64,000 nucleotides of DNA from Enterocloster bolteae (GCF_002234575.2 NZ_CP022464.2:6200001-6264000), one strand, 5' to 3'. Shown: positions 49,829 to 59,126, numbered from the stretch's first letter. Numbers and translations are program-made. Notes: generated by a model not told the origin, from the letters alone.

Positions 49829-49956
49829 ATTATTATGTGCGTCTATGTTAATCTGTGTTATCAACTGTTCTATATCGCAGAAGCAGTCACCTCCCGCGCT
49901 GCATTTCCGGTTCTTACGGACACATCTGCCTGCCCGCGTCCGCGTACATATGTTCT

Positions 49957-50661
49957 TTACCTGTTATCTTCCTCCTCTGTAATCAGAATCGCCTCCCCCA
50001 AATCAAACACCTTGGAAAACGCATACTTATTCTTCTTAGATGTATCCATGAGCACATAGACCACCTTGGAATGGTCTTTTACAATCACCTTTTTCCTGGC
50101 CTCTCTGTCATCATAGGTGTAGATGCCTCCGTCCGGGATATACCCGTTGGCGCCAATGAACGCCTTGTCAAAATACATGTCGGATATCATCTTTTCCGTC
50201 AGGGCGCCCAGTACGGATTCCAAATCATCCCGCACTTCTCCTCCCAGCAGGATACACTTGGCGTTCTTAATTGGCAGATTGTCCAGCAGTTCCGTGCTGC
50301 TGGAGACAATGGTGATACGTTTTCCCTGGAGATATTTGAGCATCCCCACCGTGGTAGTGCCTGAATCCACATAAACGCAGTCTCCGTCCTCCACCAGCGC
50401 AGCCGCCTTCCTGGCAATGATCTCCTTTTCCTCGCTGTGAATCAGCTTTTTCTTTACCACAGGCTCGTCGAAGTCCTCTGCCTTATACTTAACCGCGCCT
50501 CCGCGCATGACGATGACGCTGCCTTCCTGTTCCAGAGCAGCAACATCCCTGCGCACAGTGGACAGGGAAATGTTCAATTCCGCTGCCAGGTCTTTTATAT
50601 AAGAAATATCCCTCTTTTTGATACTTTTCAGTATCTCTTCTTTTCTCAACTCAGGAACCAT
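49957..50661 (-). CDS. DeoR-family transcriptional regulator of the ribose-type operon
   Basis: A 234-residue regulator. The N-terminus has IKDLAAELNISLSTVRRDVAALEQEGSVIVMRGGAV, the sensor domain VYVDSGTTTVGMLKYLQGK, and a short C-terminus. It is the last gene of the minus-strand block starting at 56313, 128 bases after the ribokinase gene. It probably represses the operon until a sugar phosphate is present; a palindrome inside the operon promoter (56347-56359) is a candidate site. Confidence 0.9.
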   Translation of the reverse strand: MVPELRKEEILKSIKKRDISYIKDLAAELNISLSTVRRDVAALEQEGSVIVMRGGAVKYKAEDFDEPVVKKKLIHSEEKEIIARKAAALVEDGDCVYVDSGTTTVGMLKYLQGKRITIVSSSTELLDNLPIKNAKCILLGGEVRDDLESVLGALTEKMISDMYFDKAFIGANGYIPDGGIYTYDDREARKKVIVKDHSKVVYVLMDTSKKNKYAFSKVFDLGEAILITEEEDNR

Positions 50662-50789
50662 ATGCTTACCCCTTTGAACTATAATAGCTTTATTATATCA
50701 AAGAGCCCATCCTTAGTTCAACCATGATTCTTGCATTTTCTGTCACTTTTTTTCATTTTTTTCAACAGACCAAACGCGGAGCGGAGACT

Positions 50790-51704
50790 TTAGTTAATCT
50801 CGTTCAAGCAGGGCATGGCCTCCTGCGCTCCTATTTTTGTCACAGTCACTGAGGCTGCCCGGGCCGCAAATCGGCAGGCCTGAAGGTCCGTCATGCCCTT
50901 ATATTTGCCATATGCAAATGCCCCTATATAGGAATCCCCCGCCCCTGTGCTCTCTGTTACGTGCTCCACCTTTACAGGGTCAATGGCAACCGCACCTTCT
51001 TGCCCCAGAAGCATACTGCCCTTAGAGCCCAGAGTGACAATAACCGTTCCCTCCGTCAGCCGCCTCAGCCTGTCTGCATGAGTCCTTACCATGTCTCCGT
51101 CCGTCACTTCAACTCCGGCGTAAAAGGATGCCTCTGTCTCATTGACAATCAGGCAGTCTGCCATCTTAAGCACCTCCAGGTCCATTTCCTTGGCCGGTGC
51201 AGCGTTAAGTATGGTGTATACATGATACTGTTTGGCCTTCCGGATGATATGTTCCACCACTTCCGTAGGTATCTCCAGTTGGAGAATAACAATCCTGCTG
51301 TTCCTGATAAGCTCGTCCAATCCGTCGATTTCACGGGATGTAATATCAAAATTGGCACCTGTAATGATGGAAGCATATACAGTCCCATCCTCCAGGGCAT
51401 GAACCACGCCCACACCCGTGGGGCTGCTGCTCCTGCCTATGCAGGAACAGTCCACACCATAGTCCTTCAGTTTTTCCACCAGGCTGGCGCCAAAGGTATC
51501 CCTTCCCACCTTTCCCACCATAATGGTGTCGATTCCCAGCTTGGCGCACTGCACGGCCTGGTTGGCGCCTTTTCCTCCGCCGGAGTAGGTTATACTGTCG
51601 GCGGTGTATGTTTCCCCCTGAAGAGGCATCCGCTTCTGCTTCATAATGATATCGTAGTTAAGGCTGCCGATGACACAAATGTACTCTCTCTCGCAATCTT
51701 TCAC
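50790..51704 (-). CDS. rbsK: Ribokinase-like PfkB-family sugar kinase
   Basis: A 304-residue kinase. YSGGGKGANQAVQCAKLG near residue 45 is the PfkB signature 1, and TESTGAGDSYIGAFAYG near residue 250 is signature 2 with the catalytic Asp in GAGD. It phosphorylates ribose or a related sugar after import. It follows the permease gene by 21 bases. Because a sugar isomerase-like protein heads the operon, the substrate could be a pentose other than ribose. Confidence 0.85.
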   Translation of the reverse strand: MKDCEREYICVIGSLNYDIIMKQKRMPLQGETYTADSITYSGGGKGANQAVQCAKLGIDTIMVGKVGRDTFGASLVEKLKDYGVDCSCIGRSSSPTGVGVVHALEDGTVYASIITGANFDITSREIDGLDELIRNSRIVILQLEIPTEVVEHIIRKAKQYHVYTILNAAPAKEMDLEVLKMADCLIVNETEASFYAGVEVTDGDMVRTHADRLRRLTEGTVIVTLGSKGSMLLGQEGAVAIDPVKVEHVTESTGAGDSYIGAFAYGKYKGMTDLQACRFAARAASVTVTKIGAQEAMPCLNEIN

Positions 51705-51725
51705 TGTCCAGACCCCCTTATTCGG

Positions 51726-52700
51726 TTATTCCGCCTTTGCCTTCTTATTCAGTCTCATGGCTGCCAGTTTACCCTGTATTACATCCACATATACCGCAAA
51801 CACTATGATAAGGCCCGTAGCAATATACTGCCAGAATGTATCCACACCGCAGACCACCAGCCCTACCTTCAGGGCCTGTAGAAGAATTGCTCCCAGGAAT
51901 GTGCCTATAATGCTTCCTTTACCGCCTGCCAGGCTGGTGCCCCCAATGGCCGCAGCGGCAATGGCATTGGTCTCATAGCTGGCTCCGGCCGCCGGTTCGC
52001 CGGTTCCCAGTTTTGCCAGCATGACCATCCCGGCAAACGCAACACAGACACCGCAGATTGCATAGGACATTATTTTGTTGAAATCCACATTGACGCCGGA
52101 CAGGCGGGTGGCCTCCTCGTTGCTGCCAATGGAATACAGGTAGGTGCCAAACTTTGTGTGCTTCAGCAGGATATAGGCAGCCACTGTCACAACCAGGAAC
52201 AGAATCATGGACGAGGACAGGGTGCCGATTACATCACCATCCATGATATCCCTGAAATTCTGGGGAATATTAAGTACAGGCCAGCCCCCTGTTATAAGAT
52301 AGGCAACACCCCTGTATACGGACATCATGCCCAGGGTTGCCACAAAGGGTTGCAGTTTCATCTTAGCCACAAGGATTCCGTTCACAAGCCCCAGACCAAA
52401 ACCAATGGCCGCGCCTGCAAGGACGGCTGCAAAAGGGTTCAGTCCCATGACCAGGAAATTACCCACGCTTACGATTACAATAGCCAGCGTGGATCCAACT
52501 GTCAAGTCAATTCCGGCCGTGATGATGACCAGAGTCATGCCGATAGCCAGAAGACCATTGATAACGGACTGGTCCAGGATATCAAGCAGGTTAGACGGCG
52601 AAAAATAAATGGGCTGTATGACGCCAAATACCACCATGATTACAGCCAGTGCAGCAACTACCTCTAATTCCCTTGAAAATTTCTTTATCACATTCTTCAT
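51726..52700 (-). CDS. Ribose-type ABC transporter permease (RbsC-like)
   Basis: A 324-residue CUT2 permease with about ten membrane segments. GLLAIGMTLVIITAGIDLTVGS and AIAAAAIGGTSLAGGKGSIIGTFLGA are signature stretches of RbsC. It lies 2 bases after the ATPase gene. The single permease works as a homodimer with the double ATPase. Substrate is ribose or another monosaccharide. Confidence 0.92.
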   Translation of the reverse strand: MKNVIKKFSRELEVVAALAVIMVVFGVIQPIYFSPSNLLDILDQSVINGLLAIGMTLVIITAGIDLTVGSTLAIVIVSVGNFLVMGLNPFAAVLAGAAIGFGLGLVNGILVAKMKLQPFVATLGMMSVYRGVAYLITGGWPVLNIPQNFRDIMDGDVIGTLSSSMILFLVVTVAAYILLKHTKFGTYLYSIGSNEEATRLSGVNVDFNKIMSYAICGVCVAFAGMVMLAKLGTGEPAAGASYETNAIAAAAIGGTSLAGGKGSIIGTFLGAILLQALKVGLVVCGVDTFWQYIATGLIIVFAVYVDVIQGKLAAMRLNKKAKAE

Positions 52701-52702
52701 AG

Positions 52703-54190
52703 TCAGCCTCCCATCGCAAAACTCATTATGACTTCTTCATTCAGCTCATCGTGGTTCAGAACGCCCATAATTTTGCCTTCCCGCATAACCACAACCCTGT
52801 CGCTCATTCCTATGACCTCCGGAAGTTCCGAGGACACCATAATAATGGACTTTCCTCCGGCTACCAGTTCCTCCATCAGGCGGTATATCTCCGCCTTGGC
52901 ACCCACGTCGATTCCCTTTGTAGGTTCATCAAATATAATGATATCGGCGTCCGTGGTCATCCACTTCGCGATGATGACTTTCTGTGCATTTCCGCCGCTC
53001 AGACTCTCTGTCAGATAGTCCGGATCCGCAGGATGCAGATTCATTTCCCCTGTGTAATACATGCAGTTGTCATATATCTTCCTGGCATTCACAAAGCCTC
53101 TGCTGCAAAACCGGTTCATGGAGGCCAGGGCCATGTTGCTGGCATTCGTAAAGTTCTTAACAAACCCCTGCGTTTTTCTATTCTCAGGTATCAGCCCCAG
53201 ACTGTATTGCAGGGCATCCTTAGGACTCTTAATTTCCGCCCTTTCCCCTTTTATGTAAACCTCCCCGCTGGTATAGGGGTCTGCCCCGAATATAGCCCGC
53301 ATCACATCCGTTCTCTTGGATCCCACCAGTCCGGCAAAGGACAAAATCTCGCCTCTGTGGAGCTCAAAGCTTATGTGTTCAAATACCCCGTTCTTGCACA
53401 GGTCCCTGGCTTCCAGCACCACCTCACCGGCGGCGCACAGGGGATTATTTCTAACTGCATAAGCGGACACATCCCGGCCTACCATGTGGCGTATCAGTTC
53501 TTCCTTGGATGTCTCCTTCATGTTCAGGGTAGTGATATACGTTCCGTCGCGCAGAATACTGGCCCTGTCCGCTATGGCAAATACCTCGTCCAAACGGTGT
53601 GTGATATACAGTATCGTAATTCCCTGGTCCTTGAGTTCCATAATCATCTTAAGCAAACGGTCTACCTCGCGGTCTGTCAGGGCTGACGTGGGTTCGTCAA
53701 AGGAAATGATTTTTGCATTGTGAAACAATGCCTTGGCAATCAGAATCATCTGCATCTCGCCAGTGCTGAGAGAGGTCACACGGTCCCTGCTTCTGAATTT
53801 GCAGCCCAGCCTTTCCAGGATAACATCCGTCTTTTTGTACATGGCATCGTAGTCCACAAAAAATCCCCTGGTCACCTCGTAGCCAAGGGCTATATTCTGC
53901 CCTACCGTCAGCTCAGTCACAAGGTTTACTTCCTGATGCACCTTGGCAATGCCGAATTCGATGGCATCATTGGCATTTTTAAAGCCCACTTTTCTCCCGT
54001 CAATCTCCACATTTCCATCGTAATCAGGATAGATGCCGTGAAGGATATTGAGAAGGGTAGATTTACCCGCGCCGTTTTCCCCAAGGAGGGCGTGTATCTC
54101 CCCTTTATCCACCGTAAAATCCACACTGTCCAGCGCCTTGTTGCCGGGGAACTGCTTTGTTATATTAGAAAAATGTATCATTGTCGCCAT
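52703..54190 (-). CDS. Ribose-type ABC transporter ATP-binding protein (RbsA-like)
   Basis: A 495-residue ATPase with two fused ABC domains, as in CUT2 importers. The first has GENGAGKSTLLN, LSTGEMQMILIAKA and SFDEPTSAL. The second has a degenerate Walker A (GLVGSKRTDVMRAIFG), usual for RbsA, with LSGGNAQKVIIAKW and FDEPTKGIDVG. It drives import through the permease at 51726. It follows the binding-protein gene by 75 bases. Confidence 0.93.
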   Translation of the reverse strand: MATMIHFSNITKQFPGNKALDSVDFTVDKGEIHALLGENGAGKSTLLNILHGIYPDYDGNVEIDGRKVGFKNANDAIEFGIAKVHQEVNLVTELTVGQNIALGYEVTRGFFVDYDAMYKKTDVILERLGCKFRSRDRVTSLSTGEMQMILIAKALFHNAKIISFDEPTSALTDREVDRLLKMIMELKDQGITILYITHRLDEVFAIADRASILRDGTYITTLNMKETSKEELIRHMVGRDVSAYAVRNNPLCAAGEVVLEARDLCKNGVFEHISFELHRGEILSFAGLVGSKRTDVMRAIFGADPYTSGEVYIKGERAEIKSPKDALQYSLGLIPENRKTQGFVKNFTNASNMALASMNRFCSRGFVNARKIYDNCMYYTGEMNLHPADPDYLTESLSGGNAQKVIIAKWMTTDADIIIFDEPTKGIDVGAKAEIYRLMEELVAGGKSIIMVSSELPEVIGMSDRVVVMREGKIMGVLNHDELNEEVIMSFAMGG

Positions 54191-54265
54191 ATTCTATCCC
54201 CTCTTTGAAATATCAGCCAGGGGTCTGACCCTCTGGCTGATGATAGTTTCCTTGCTGCCTTTTGT

Positions 54266-55357
54266 CTATTTTGCATATACAGGATCTGTCCAGCCGATGA
54301 TTTCCTCTGCCGGCTTATCTACGTTCTCGGAATCAATGAGAGCCTGAGGCGTCCACAGCACCCTGGGAATCTCCTGTCCGCCCAGTCTTCTGAGCATTAC
54401 TTCACCTGCAATCTGAGCTTTATAGAACGGGAATGAATCAATAGTGGCATCCAGCTCGCCCCTGCGGATGGAATCATACGCCTCTCCTATACCGTCAACG
54501 CCAACCACCAATATATCCTTGCCGGATGACTTAACAGCCTCCACCACGCCCAGGGCCATGGTATCATTGTTGCAGAAAATGGCATTCAGGTCCGGATACT
54601 GTTTAATCCATGTGTCAGCCAAATCTTTGGATTTCTGACGGTCCCAGTCAGCATTCTGCTTTGCCACAATCTCAATGTCCTTTGCGTTGGCCGCCATCCA
54701 GTTTTCAAAGCCTTCCGTCCTCTGCCTTGCCGCAAACGCCTTAGGCATACCGATGACGATTGCCACCTTGCCCTTGCCTCCCAGCTTATCAGCAATCCAC
54801 TCCGCTGCCAGCTCTCCGTTCTGGTCCGCCTTAGGACCTACGAAGGAATCCGCATTGGCAATCAGGCCGTCATTCACATTGATGACCGGTATTCCCGCCT
54901 TCTTGGCATCCTCCACACCGGGTGTCAGGTTTCCGTCGGAAATAGGCGAAAGGAGAAGTCCTGTATACTTCTTATTAATCATATCCTTTACAATAGAAAG
55001 CTGTCCCTGTTCGTCGTTTTCACCCTGGGCCGAGGTCACGTCTATGGTGATATTGCAGCCGGCGGCGGCTGCCTTTGTCTGATACTCGCCGTACCCCTCT
55101 CTCAGGGTTCTCCAGTACTCATTATCAAAGGATTTTGCCACTGCTCCTAATTTAACCTCACCGTCCTGCTTCGGAACATCCCCCAGCTTCTCTCTCAATT
55201 CTTCAATGCTGACCCCTGCCTCCTTATCCGGATTAAAGGTATCGGCAGCAGCCTCTGTCTGCGCCGTGGCGGCCGCCTGCTTATTAGTACATCCTGCCAT
55301 GAGTCCCGCTGCCATGGCAATTGCTGTCACAGATAAAACCAAACCTCTCTTTTTCAT
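54266..55357 (-). CDS. Ribose-type sugar-binding lipoprotein (RbsB-like)
   Basis: A 363-residue lipoprotein: the signal peptide ends in LMAGC, followed by an Ala/Thr-rich linker and a family 4 periplasmic-binding domain (VKLGAVAKSFDNEYWRTLREGYGEY, LLLSPISDGNLTPGVEDAKKAGIPVINVND, AIFCNNDTMALGVVEAV). It captures the sugar for the importer. GAGAAG precedes its ATG. The isomerase-like gene precedes it by 35 bases in the same transcript. Confidence 0.92.
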   Translation of the reverse strand: MKKRGLVLSVTAIAMAAGLMAGCTNKQAAATAQTEAAADTFNPDKEAGVSIEELREKLGDVPKQDGEVKLGAVAKSFDNEYWRTLREGYGEYQTKAAAAGCNITIDVTSAQGENDEQGQLSIVKDMINKKYTGLLLSPISDGNLTPGVEDAKKAGIPVINVNDGLIANADSFVGPKADQNGELAAEWIADKLGGKGKVAIVIGMPKAFAARQRTEGFENWMAANAKDIEIVAKQNADWDRQKSKDLADTWIKQYPDLNAIFCNNDTMALGVVEAVKSSGKDILVVGVDGIGEAYDSIRRGELDATIDSFPFYKAQIAGEVMLRRLGGQEIPRVLWTPQALIDSENVDKPAEEIIGWTDPVYAK

Positions 55358-55392
55358 CTTCTCTTCTCCTTTTACATTAAAATAGTTTTTGT

Positions 55393-56313
55393 TTATAATA
55401 AAGCAACCATCATGCTGCTTACAGCTACCGCATCGTTCTGTTCCACCACCTTCTCCATCCGGCAGAGTCCATAGGCGTCAATAAGCTGTTCAATCCGCCG
55501 GCACATCTTTATATTTGCCTCACATTCTTCCACCGCCTTCTCCCGCTTTGGAAATGTGTCAAAATATATCACACCCTGGAAGTCATATTTTTTAAGGTAG
55601 TACATGACCTCCACTGTCTTCCAGAAATTCACGGTTCCCACCATCAGGCCGTCATCCGTGGAACCCTCTCCGTCATTGAGATGTATATTGTAGAGTTTCC
55701 CCCGCTCCAGCAGCCAGGCCGCTGCAAACGCGGGATTCTCCTTCTTCATCAGCATGTGGCAGAAGTCCAGGGTCACCCCCAGGTTTTCCCTGTCCACATC
55801 GTGGAGAATGGAAACCGCAGTTCCAAAGCTGTCAATAAAAGCGTGGACCCTCTCCTCATAGGGTTTGTACTCAATGCTCACAGGCACCTTGGAATAGTCG
55901 CACACATCCCGGAACGCCTTCACAATCCGGTTCCAGTAGCTTACATAATCAATCTGGAAGGAATAATCAAAACCGTCAAATCCCAGCCATATAATCATCT
56001 GGTTTCCTCCCAGCTTTCTGCACGCATCTGCCGCCTCCCTGCATAAAGTTATGGCGTCCTGCGATATGGCCGGCTCATGGTTTCCGAACTCTCCTCCTAT
56101 GTACTTGTCCCTGAACCTGAGATTAATGGCATTACATCTCAGTCCGCATTCCTCCATCTTTGCCTTTATCACCTCTATATCATAATCAGCAAAATGTTCC
56201 GGATAATTCAAATCCACATAATCCACTCCTTCAATGGAGCCTATGGAACGGAATGCATTCAGCAGGTTGCTGTCAAATCTCAAAAACGAGTTAATCCGTG
56301 TGGCATACTTCAT
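55393..56313 (-). CDS. Sugar phosphate isomerase/epimerase (AP endonuclease 2-fold TIM barrel)
   Basis: A 306-residue TIM barrel of the xylose isomerase-like superfamily. Metal-site features include Glu in VSIEYKPYE, LGVTLDFCHM with Asp, and NIHLNDGEGS. Relatives include hydroxypyruvate isomerase, tagatose and psicose 3-epimerases and inosose isomerases; the sequence alone does not decide. The start at 56313 has AAGGAGG upstream. It is the first gene of the ribose-type importer operon, so it probably converts the imported sugar before or after phosphorylation. Confidence 0.8.
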   Translation of the reverse strand: MKYATRINSFLRFDSNLLNAFRSIGSIEGVDYVDLNYPEHFADYDIEVIKAKMEECGLRCNAINLRFRDKYIGGEFGNHEPAISQDAITLCREAADACRKLGGNQMIIWLGFDGFDYSFQIDYVSYWNRIVKAFRDVCDYSKVPVSIEYKPYEERVHAFIDSFGTAVSILHDVDRENLGVTLDFCHMLMKKENPAFAAAWLLERGKLYNIHLNDGEGSTDDGLMVGTVNFWKTVEVMYYLKKYDFQGVIYFDTFPKREKAVEECEANIKMCRRIEQLIDAYGLCRMEKVVEQNDAVAVSSMMVALL

Positions 56314-56338
56314 ATGATTGCTACCTCCTTGTAGCATC

Positions 56339-56367
56339 ATAATAGCATTTGTTTCAAATTATGTCAA
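56339..56367 (-). promoter_or_regulatory. Promoter of the ribose-type importer operon with internal palindrome
   Basis: On the minus strand TTGACA (56362-56367), a 17-base spacer and TATTAT (56339-56344). The spacer contains the palindrome ATTTGTTTCAAAT (56347-56359), ideally placed for a repressor. Confidence 0.8.
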
Positions 56368-56630
56368 TACTTTTCAAAATATTTTATTTTATTTTTTGGC
56401 ATAAGTTTCTATATTTTTTCATTTATATTCAGCCGTATTCTACATTTTTTAGTTTGATACATAGATTTATACATCATTCAAGGAGGTTTTAACTAATTCA
56501 ATGACTGAAACACGAAAACCAATGTAACTCTGCTTTTTTGTTATTTCACTTTTTTTCATATGTTTTCATTTCGAGGCATTGAGCAATTGAGCAGCTGACT
56601 ATTTAAAGGGGTTTTCTCTGATAATAATAC
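56345..56630. other. AT-rich intergenic region upstream of the IS, with an aborted start
   Basis: No gene is convincing. A strong AAGGAGG (56480-56486) is followed 14 bases later by ATG (56501) and only eight codons before TAA (56525-56527). This may be a gene remnant or a leader peptide. Confidence 0.4.
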
Positions 56631-56678
56631 AAATGCCGCAGAGCAATGCTGGACTTACAGCATTGCTCTGCGGCATTT
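56631..56678. repeat. 48-bp perfect hairpin, left flank of the IS
   Basis: Two 21-base arms (starting AAATGCCGCAGA) around the loop GACTTA. The identical 48 bases, with the loop in the same orientation, occur at 58282-58329 on the other side of the element. Confidence 0.95.
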
Positions 56679-58281
56679 CAGACTGTAGACAAATTCCGAG
56701 GACAAGTGCCTCGGAATTTCTTCGCCATTGAGCCAGAAAAGTCAGCACTTACAAGACTTTGAGGCTCTTTTTTGGTATAATAGATGTATCAAATACAGGC
56801 GGTGAGATGCTTATGATGACACAGAATGCGGATAAAAAAAGAGAACAGATTCAGTTGTTTTGCATGGATGACATGGTTCCACAGGACCATCTGCTGCGGA
56901 TCATCGACAAAGCAATCGACTGGTCCTTCATTTATGAACTGGTAGAAGATAAATACAGTCAGGACAACGGACGCCCCAGTATGGACCCCGTCATGCTGAT
57001 CAAGATTCCTTTCATCCAATATCTTTATGGCATTAAAAGCATGCGCCAGACGGTAAAAGAGATTGAGGTAAATGTCGCCTATCGCTGGTTCCTCGGGTTG
57101 GATATGCTGGATAAAGTGCCACATTTTTCAACCTTTGGAAAGAACTATACGAGACGCTTTAAAGACACCGACCTGTTTGAACAGATATTCGCGCATATCC
57201 TTTCTGAATGCTACAAATTTAAGCTGGTAGACCCTAATGAAGTTTTTGTGGATGCCACCCATGTAAAAGCCAGAGCAAACAATAAAAAGATGCAGAAGCG
57301 TATTGCTCATGATGAGGCATTATTTTTTGAAGATCTGCTGAAACAGGAAATCAATGAAGACCGTGAAGCACACGGGAAACGTCCGCTGAAAGAAAAAGAG
57401 GATGACAACAATACACCATCCGGTGGAGCCGGCGGCAAAGAAGAAAAGACAGTGAAAGCAAGCACTTCTGATCCGGAAAGCGGATGGTTTCGCAAAGGAG
57501 AACATAAACATGTATTTGCTTATGCAGTACAGACCGCATGTGATAAGAATGGATGGATTCTCAGCTATAGCGTTCATCCCGGGAACAATCATGACAGCAG
57601 AACCTTCAAGTCTTTATATGACAAGATAAAAGGGATCGGAATAGAGACCCTGATAGCCGATGCAGGATATAAAACTCCCGGTATAGCAAAACTTTTGATC
57701 GATCAAGGAGTCAAACCGCTCCTACCATACAAACGCCCCCTGACAAAAGAGGGTTTCTTCAAGAAATACGAGTACGTTTATGATGAGTATTACGACTGCT
57801 ATATCTGTCCCAACAATCAGGTGCTGACCTATCGAACAACCAACCGTGAGGGATATCGCGAGTACAAAAGCTGTGGAAGTGCCTGTGCAAGCTGTGCCTA
57901 TCTTGCAAAATGTACCCAAAGCAAAGATCATGTAAAGACGGTTATGCGCCACATATGGGAACCTTACATGGAGATGTGTGAGGAGATCCGCCAAACCCTG
58001 GGTATGAAAGAATTATATTCACAAAGGAAAGAAACCATAGAACGAATCTTTGGAAGTGCAAAGGAGAATCATGGTTTTCGATATACACAGATGTTTGGAA
58101 AAGCCCGAATGGAAATGAAAGTCGGGCTTACATTTGCCTGCATGAATCTGAAAAAGCTGGCCAGGATGAAAGCGAAATGGGGAGCAGCCCATTTCACAAA
58201 CTTTATTTTGAACGCAATTTGGTTAATAAAAGAAAACTGGCTTTGGGATACAAAGCCCAAAACCAGTTTGTCTACAGTCTG
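56679..58281 (+). mobile_element. IS1182-like insertion sequence
   Basis: A 1603-base element bounded by 15-base perfect terminal inverted repeats: CAGACTGTAGACAAA (56679-56693) and its complement (58267-58281). It carries one transposase gene. An inner hairpin, ATTCCGAGG and CCTCGGAAT (56693-56717), precedes the promoter and may block outside transcription. Identical 48-base hairpins abut both ends as direct repeats, which fits a long target duplication; IS1182-family elements are known for variable duplications up to tens of bases. Confidence 0.85.
56776..56781 (+). promoter_or_regulatory. Extended -10 promoter element of the transposase
   Basis: TGGTATAAT fits an extended -10 (TGN before TATAAT). 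No clear -35 box is present. The position supports a start downstream at 56813. Confidence 0.55.
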
Positions 58282-58282
58282 A
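56813..58282 (+). CDS. IS1182-family transposase
   Basis: A 489-residue DDE transposase. The N-terminal domain has the IS1182 pattern (MDDMVPQDHLLRIIDKAIDWSFIY, GRPSMDPVMLIKI, YGIKSMRQTVKEIEVNVAYRWFLG). Catalytic residues: Asp in VFVDATHVKARAN, Asp in LIADAGYKTPG and Glu in ERIFGSAKENHG. A Cys-rich finger (CYICPNN, CGSACASCAYLAKCT) lies before the last motif. The ATG at 56813 has GGCGGTGAG upstream and lies after the -10 element. The frame is intact, so the enzyme could be active. The last base of the TGA stop is the first base of the flanking hairpin. Confidence 0.92.
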   Translation: MMTQNADKKREQIQLFCMDDMVPQDHLLRIIDKAIDWSFIYELVEDKYSQDNGRPSMDPVMLIKIPFIQYLYGIKSMRQTVKEIEVNVAYRWFLGLDMLDKVPHFSTFGKNYTRRFKDTDLFEQIFAHILSECYKFKLVDPNEVFVDATHVKARANNKKMQKRIAHDEALFFEDLLKQEINEDREAHGKRPLKEKEDDNNTPSGGAGGKEEKTVKASTSDPESGWFRKGEHKHVFAYAVQTACDKNGWILSYSVHPGNNHDSRTFKSLYDKIKGIGIETLIADAGYKTPGIAKLLIDQGVKPLLPYKRPLTKEGFFKKYEYVYDEYYDCYICPNNQVLTYRTTNREGYREYKSCGSACASCAYLAKCTQSKDHVKTVMRHIWEPYMEMCEEIRQTLGMKELYSQRKETIERIFGSAKENHGFRYTQMFGKARMEMKVGLTFACMNLKKLARMKAKWGAAHFTNFILNAIWLIKENWLWDTKPKTSLSTV

Positions 58283-58329
58283 AATGCCGCAGAGCAATGC
58301 TGGACTTACAGCATTGCTCTGCGGCATTT
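58282..58329. repeat. 48-bp perfect hairpin, right flank of the IS
   Basis: Identical to 56631-56678 in sequence and loop orientation. It lies 110 bases beyond the end of phoU, so one original copy may have been the terminator of the pst-phoU transcript. Confidence 0.95.
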
Positions 58330-58442
58330 ATCCTATTTTAAGTTTTTAACTTAGTTTGAAAATGTCCTTCATTGTTATTAAGCCTGATATCCTCATAACA
58401 GGCGCCGTTCCATTTATCCCCAATAAAAACTTTTTGGTTTAT

Positions 58443-59105
58443 CTACATAATTCTCACATTCTTAAGCGCCCCGGTCTTGGAAAACTGGGTCCACTCACAC
58501 ACGTTTACCGCATGGTCTCCTATCCGTTCCAGATACTTGGCCACCATCAGCAGGTCAATCCCCTGGTCCGCCTGGTCCGGGGAGGATTTAAGCAGATGAA
58601 TCACGTCGTCCTTCACCTGATTGAACAGTGTATCCACCTCGTCATCCCGTTCAATGATTTCCATGGCAGAATCTAAATCCTGGTTGATGAATGCTTCTAT
58701 GGCGTCATGGACCATTGCGTTGGCGGAAGCCGCCATAACCGGAAGATGCTTAACAATGTGGTATGCGTGCTCGCTTTTTATCCTCAGAATCAGCTCAGCG
58801 ATATCCGAGGCATGGTCCCCTATGCGCTCCAAATCCGTCACCACCTTGAGGGCAGTGGATACCTGGCGCAGGTCGCTGGCAACCGGCTGCTGGCGCAGTA
58901 TCAGGGACAGGCATCTGGACTCGATGGCCCGCTCCATATCATTGACGGTCCTGTCGCCCTTAATCACATCCTCAGCCATCGTATAATCCTGGTCCTCAAA
59001 TGCCATGAAGGTCTGCTCAATAGCGCTCTCCACCATATGGGCCATTTCTTTTAAATCCTGTTTTAATACTTCTAACTCATGTTCGTACGTAACCCTAACG
59101 CTCAA
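58443..59105 (-). CDS. phoU: Phosphate transport system regulatory protein PhoU
   Basis: A 220-residue all-helical protein with two repeated three-helix domains. Each has the E-D-x-x-x-D metal motif region (VVTDLERIGDHASDIAELI and MVAKYLERIGDHAVNVCEW). It couples the Pst transporter to the phosphate two-component system. It starts at TTG with AGGAAGG upstream. It is the last gene of the pst operon, 21 bases after pstB. Confidence 0.95.
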   Translation of the reverse strand: MSVRVTYEHELEVLKQDLKEMAHMVESAIEQTFMAFEDQDYTMAEDVIKGDRTVNDMERAIESRCLSLILRQQPVASDLRQVSTALKVVTDLERIGDHASDIAELILRIKSEHAYHIVKHLPVMAASANAMVHDAIEAFINQDLDSAMEIIERDDEVDTLFNQVKDDVIHLLKSSPDQADQGIDLLMVAKYLERIGDHAVNVCEWTQFSKTGALKNVRIM

Positions 59106-59126
59106 TCTGATACCTTCCTTCTGCCA

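Noticed and set aside
50961..53686. Long plus-strand frames opposite the ribose-type importer
   Set aside because: Shadows of the kinase, permease and ATPase genes.
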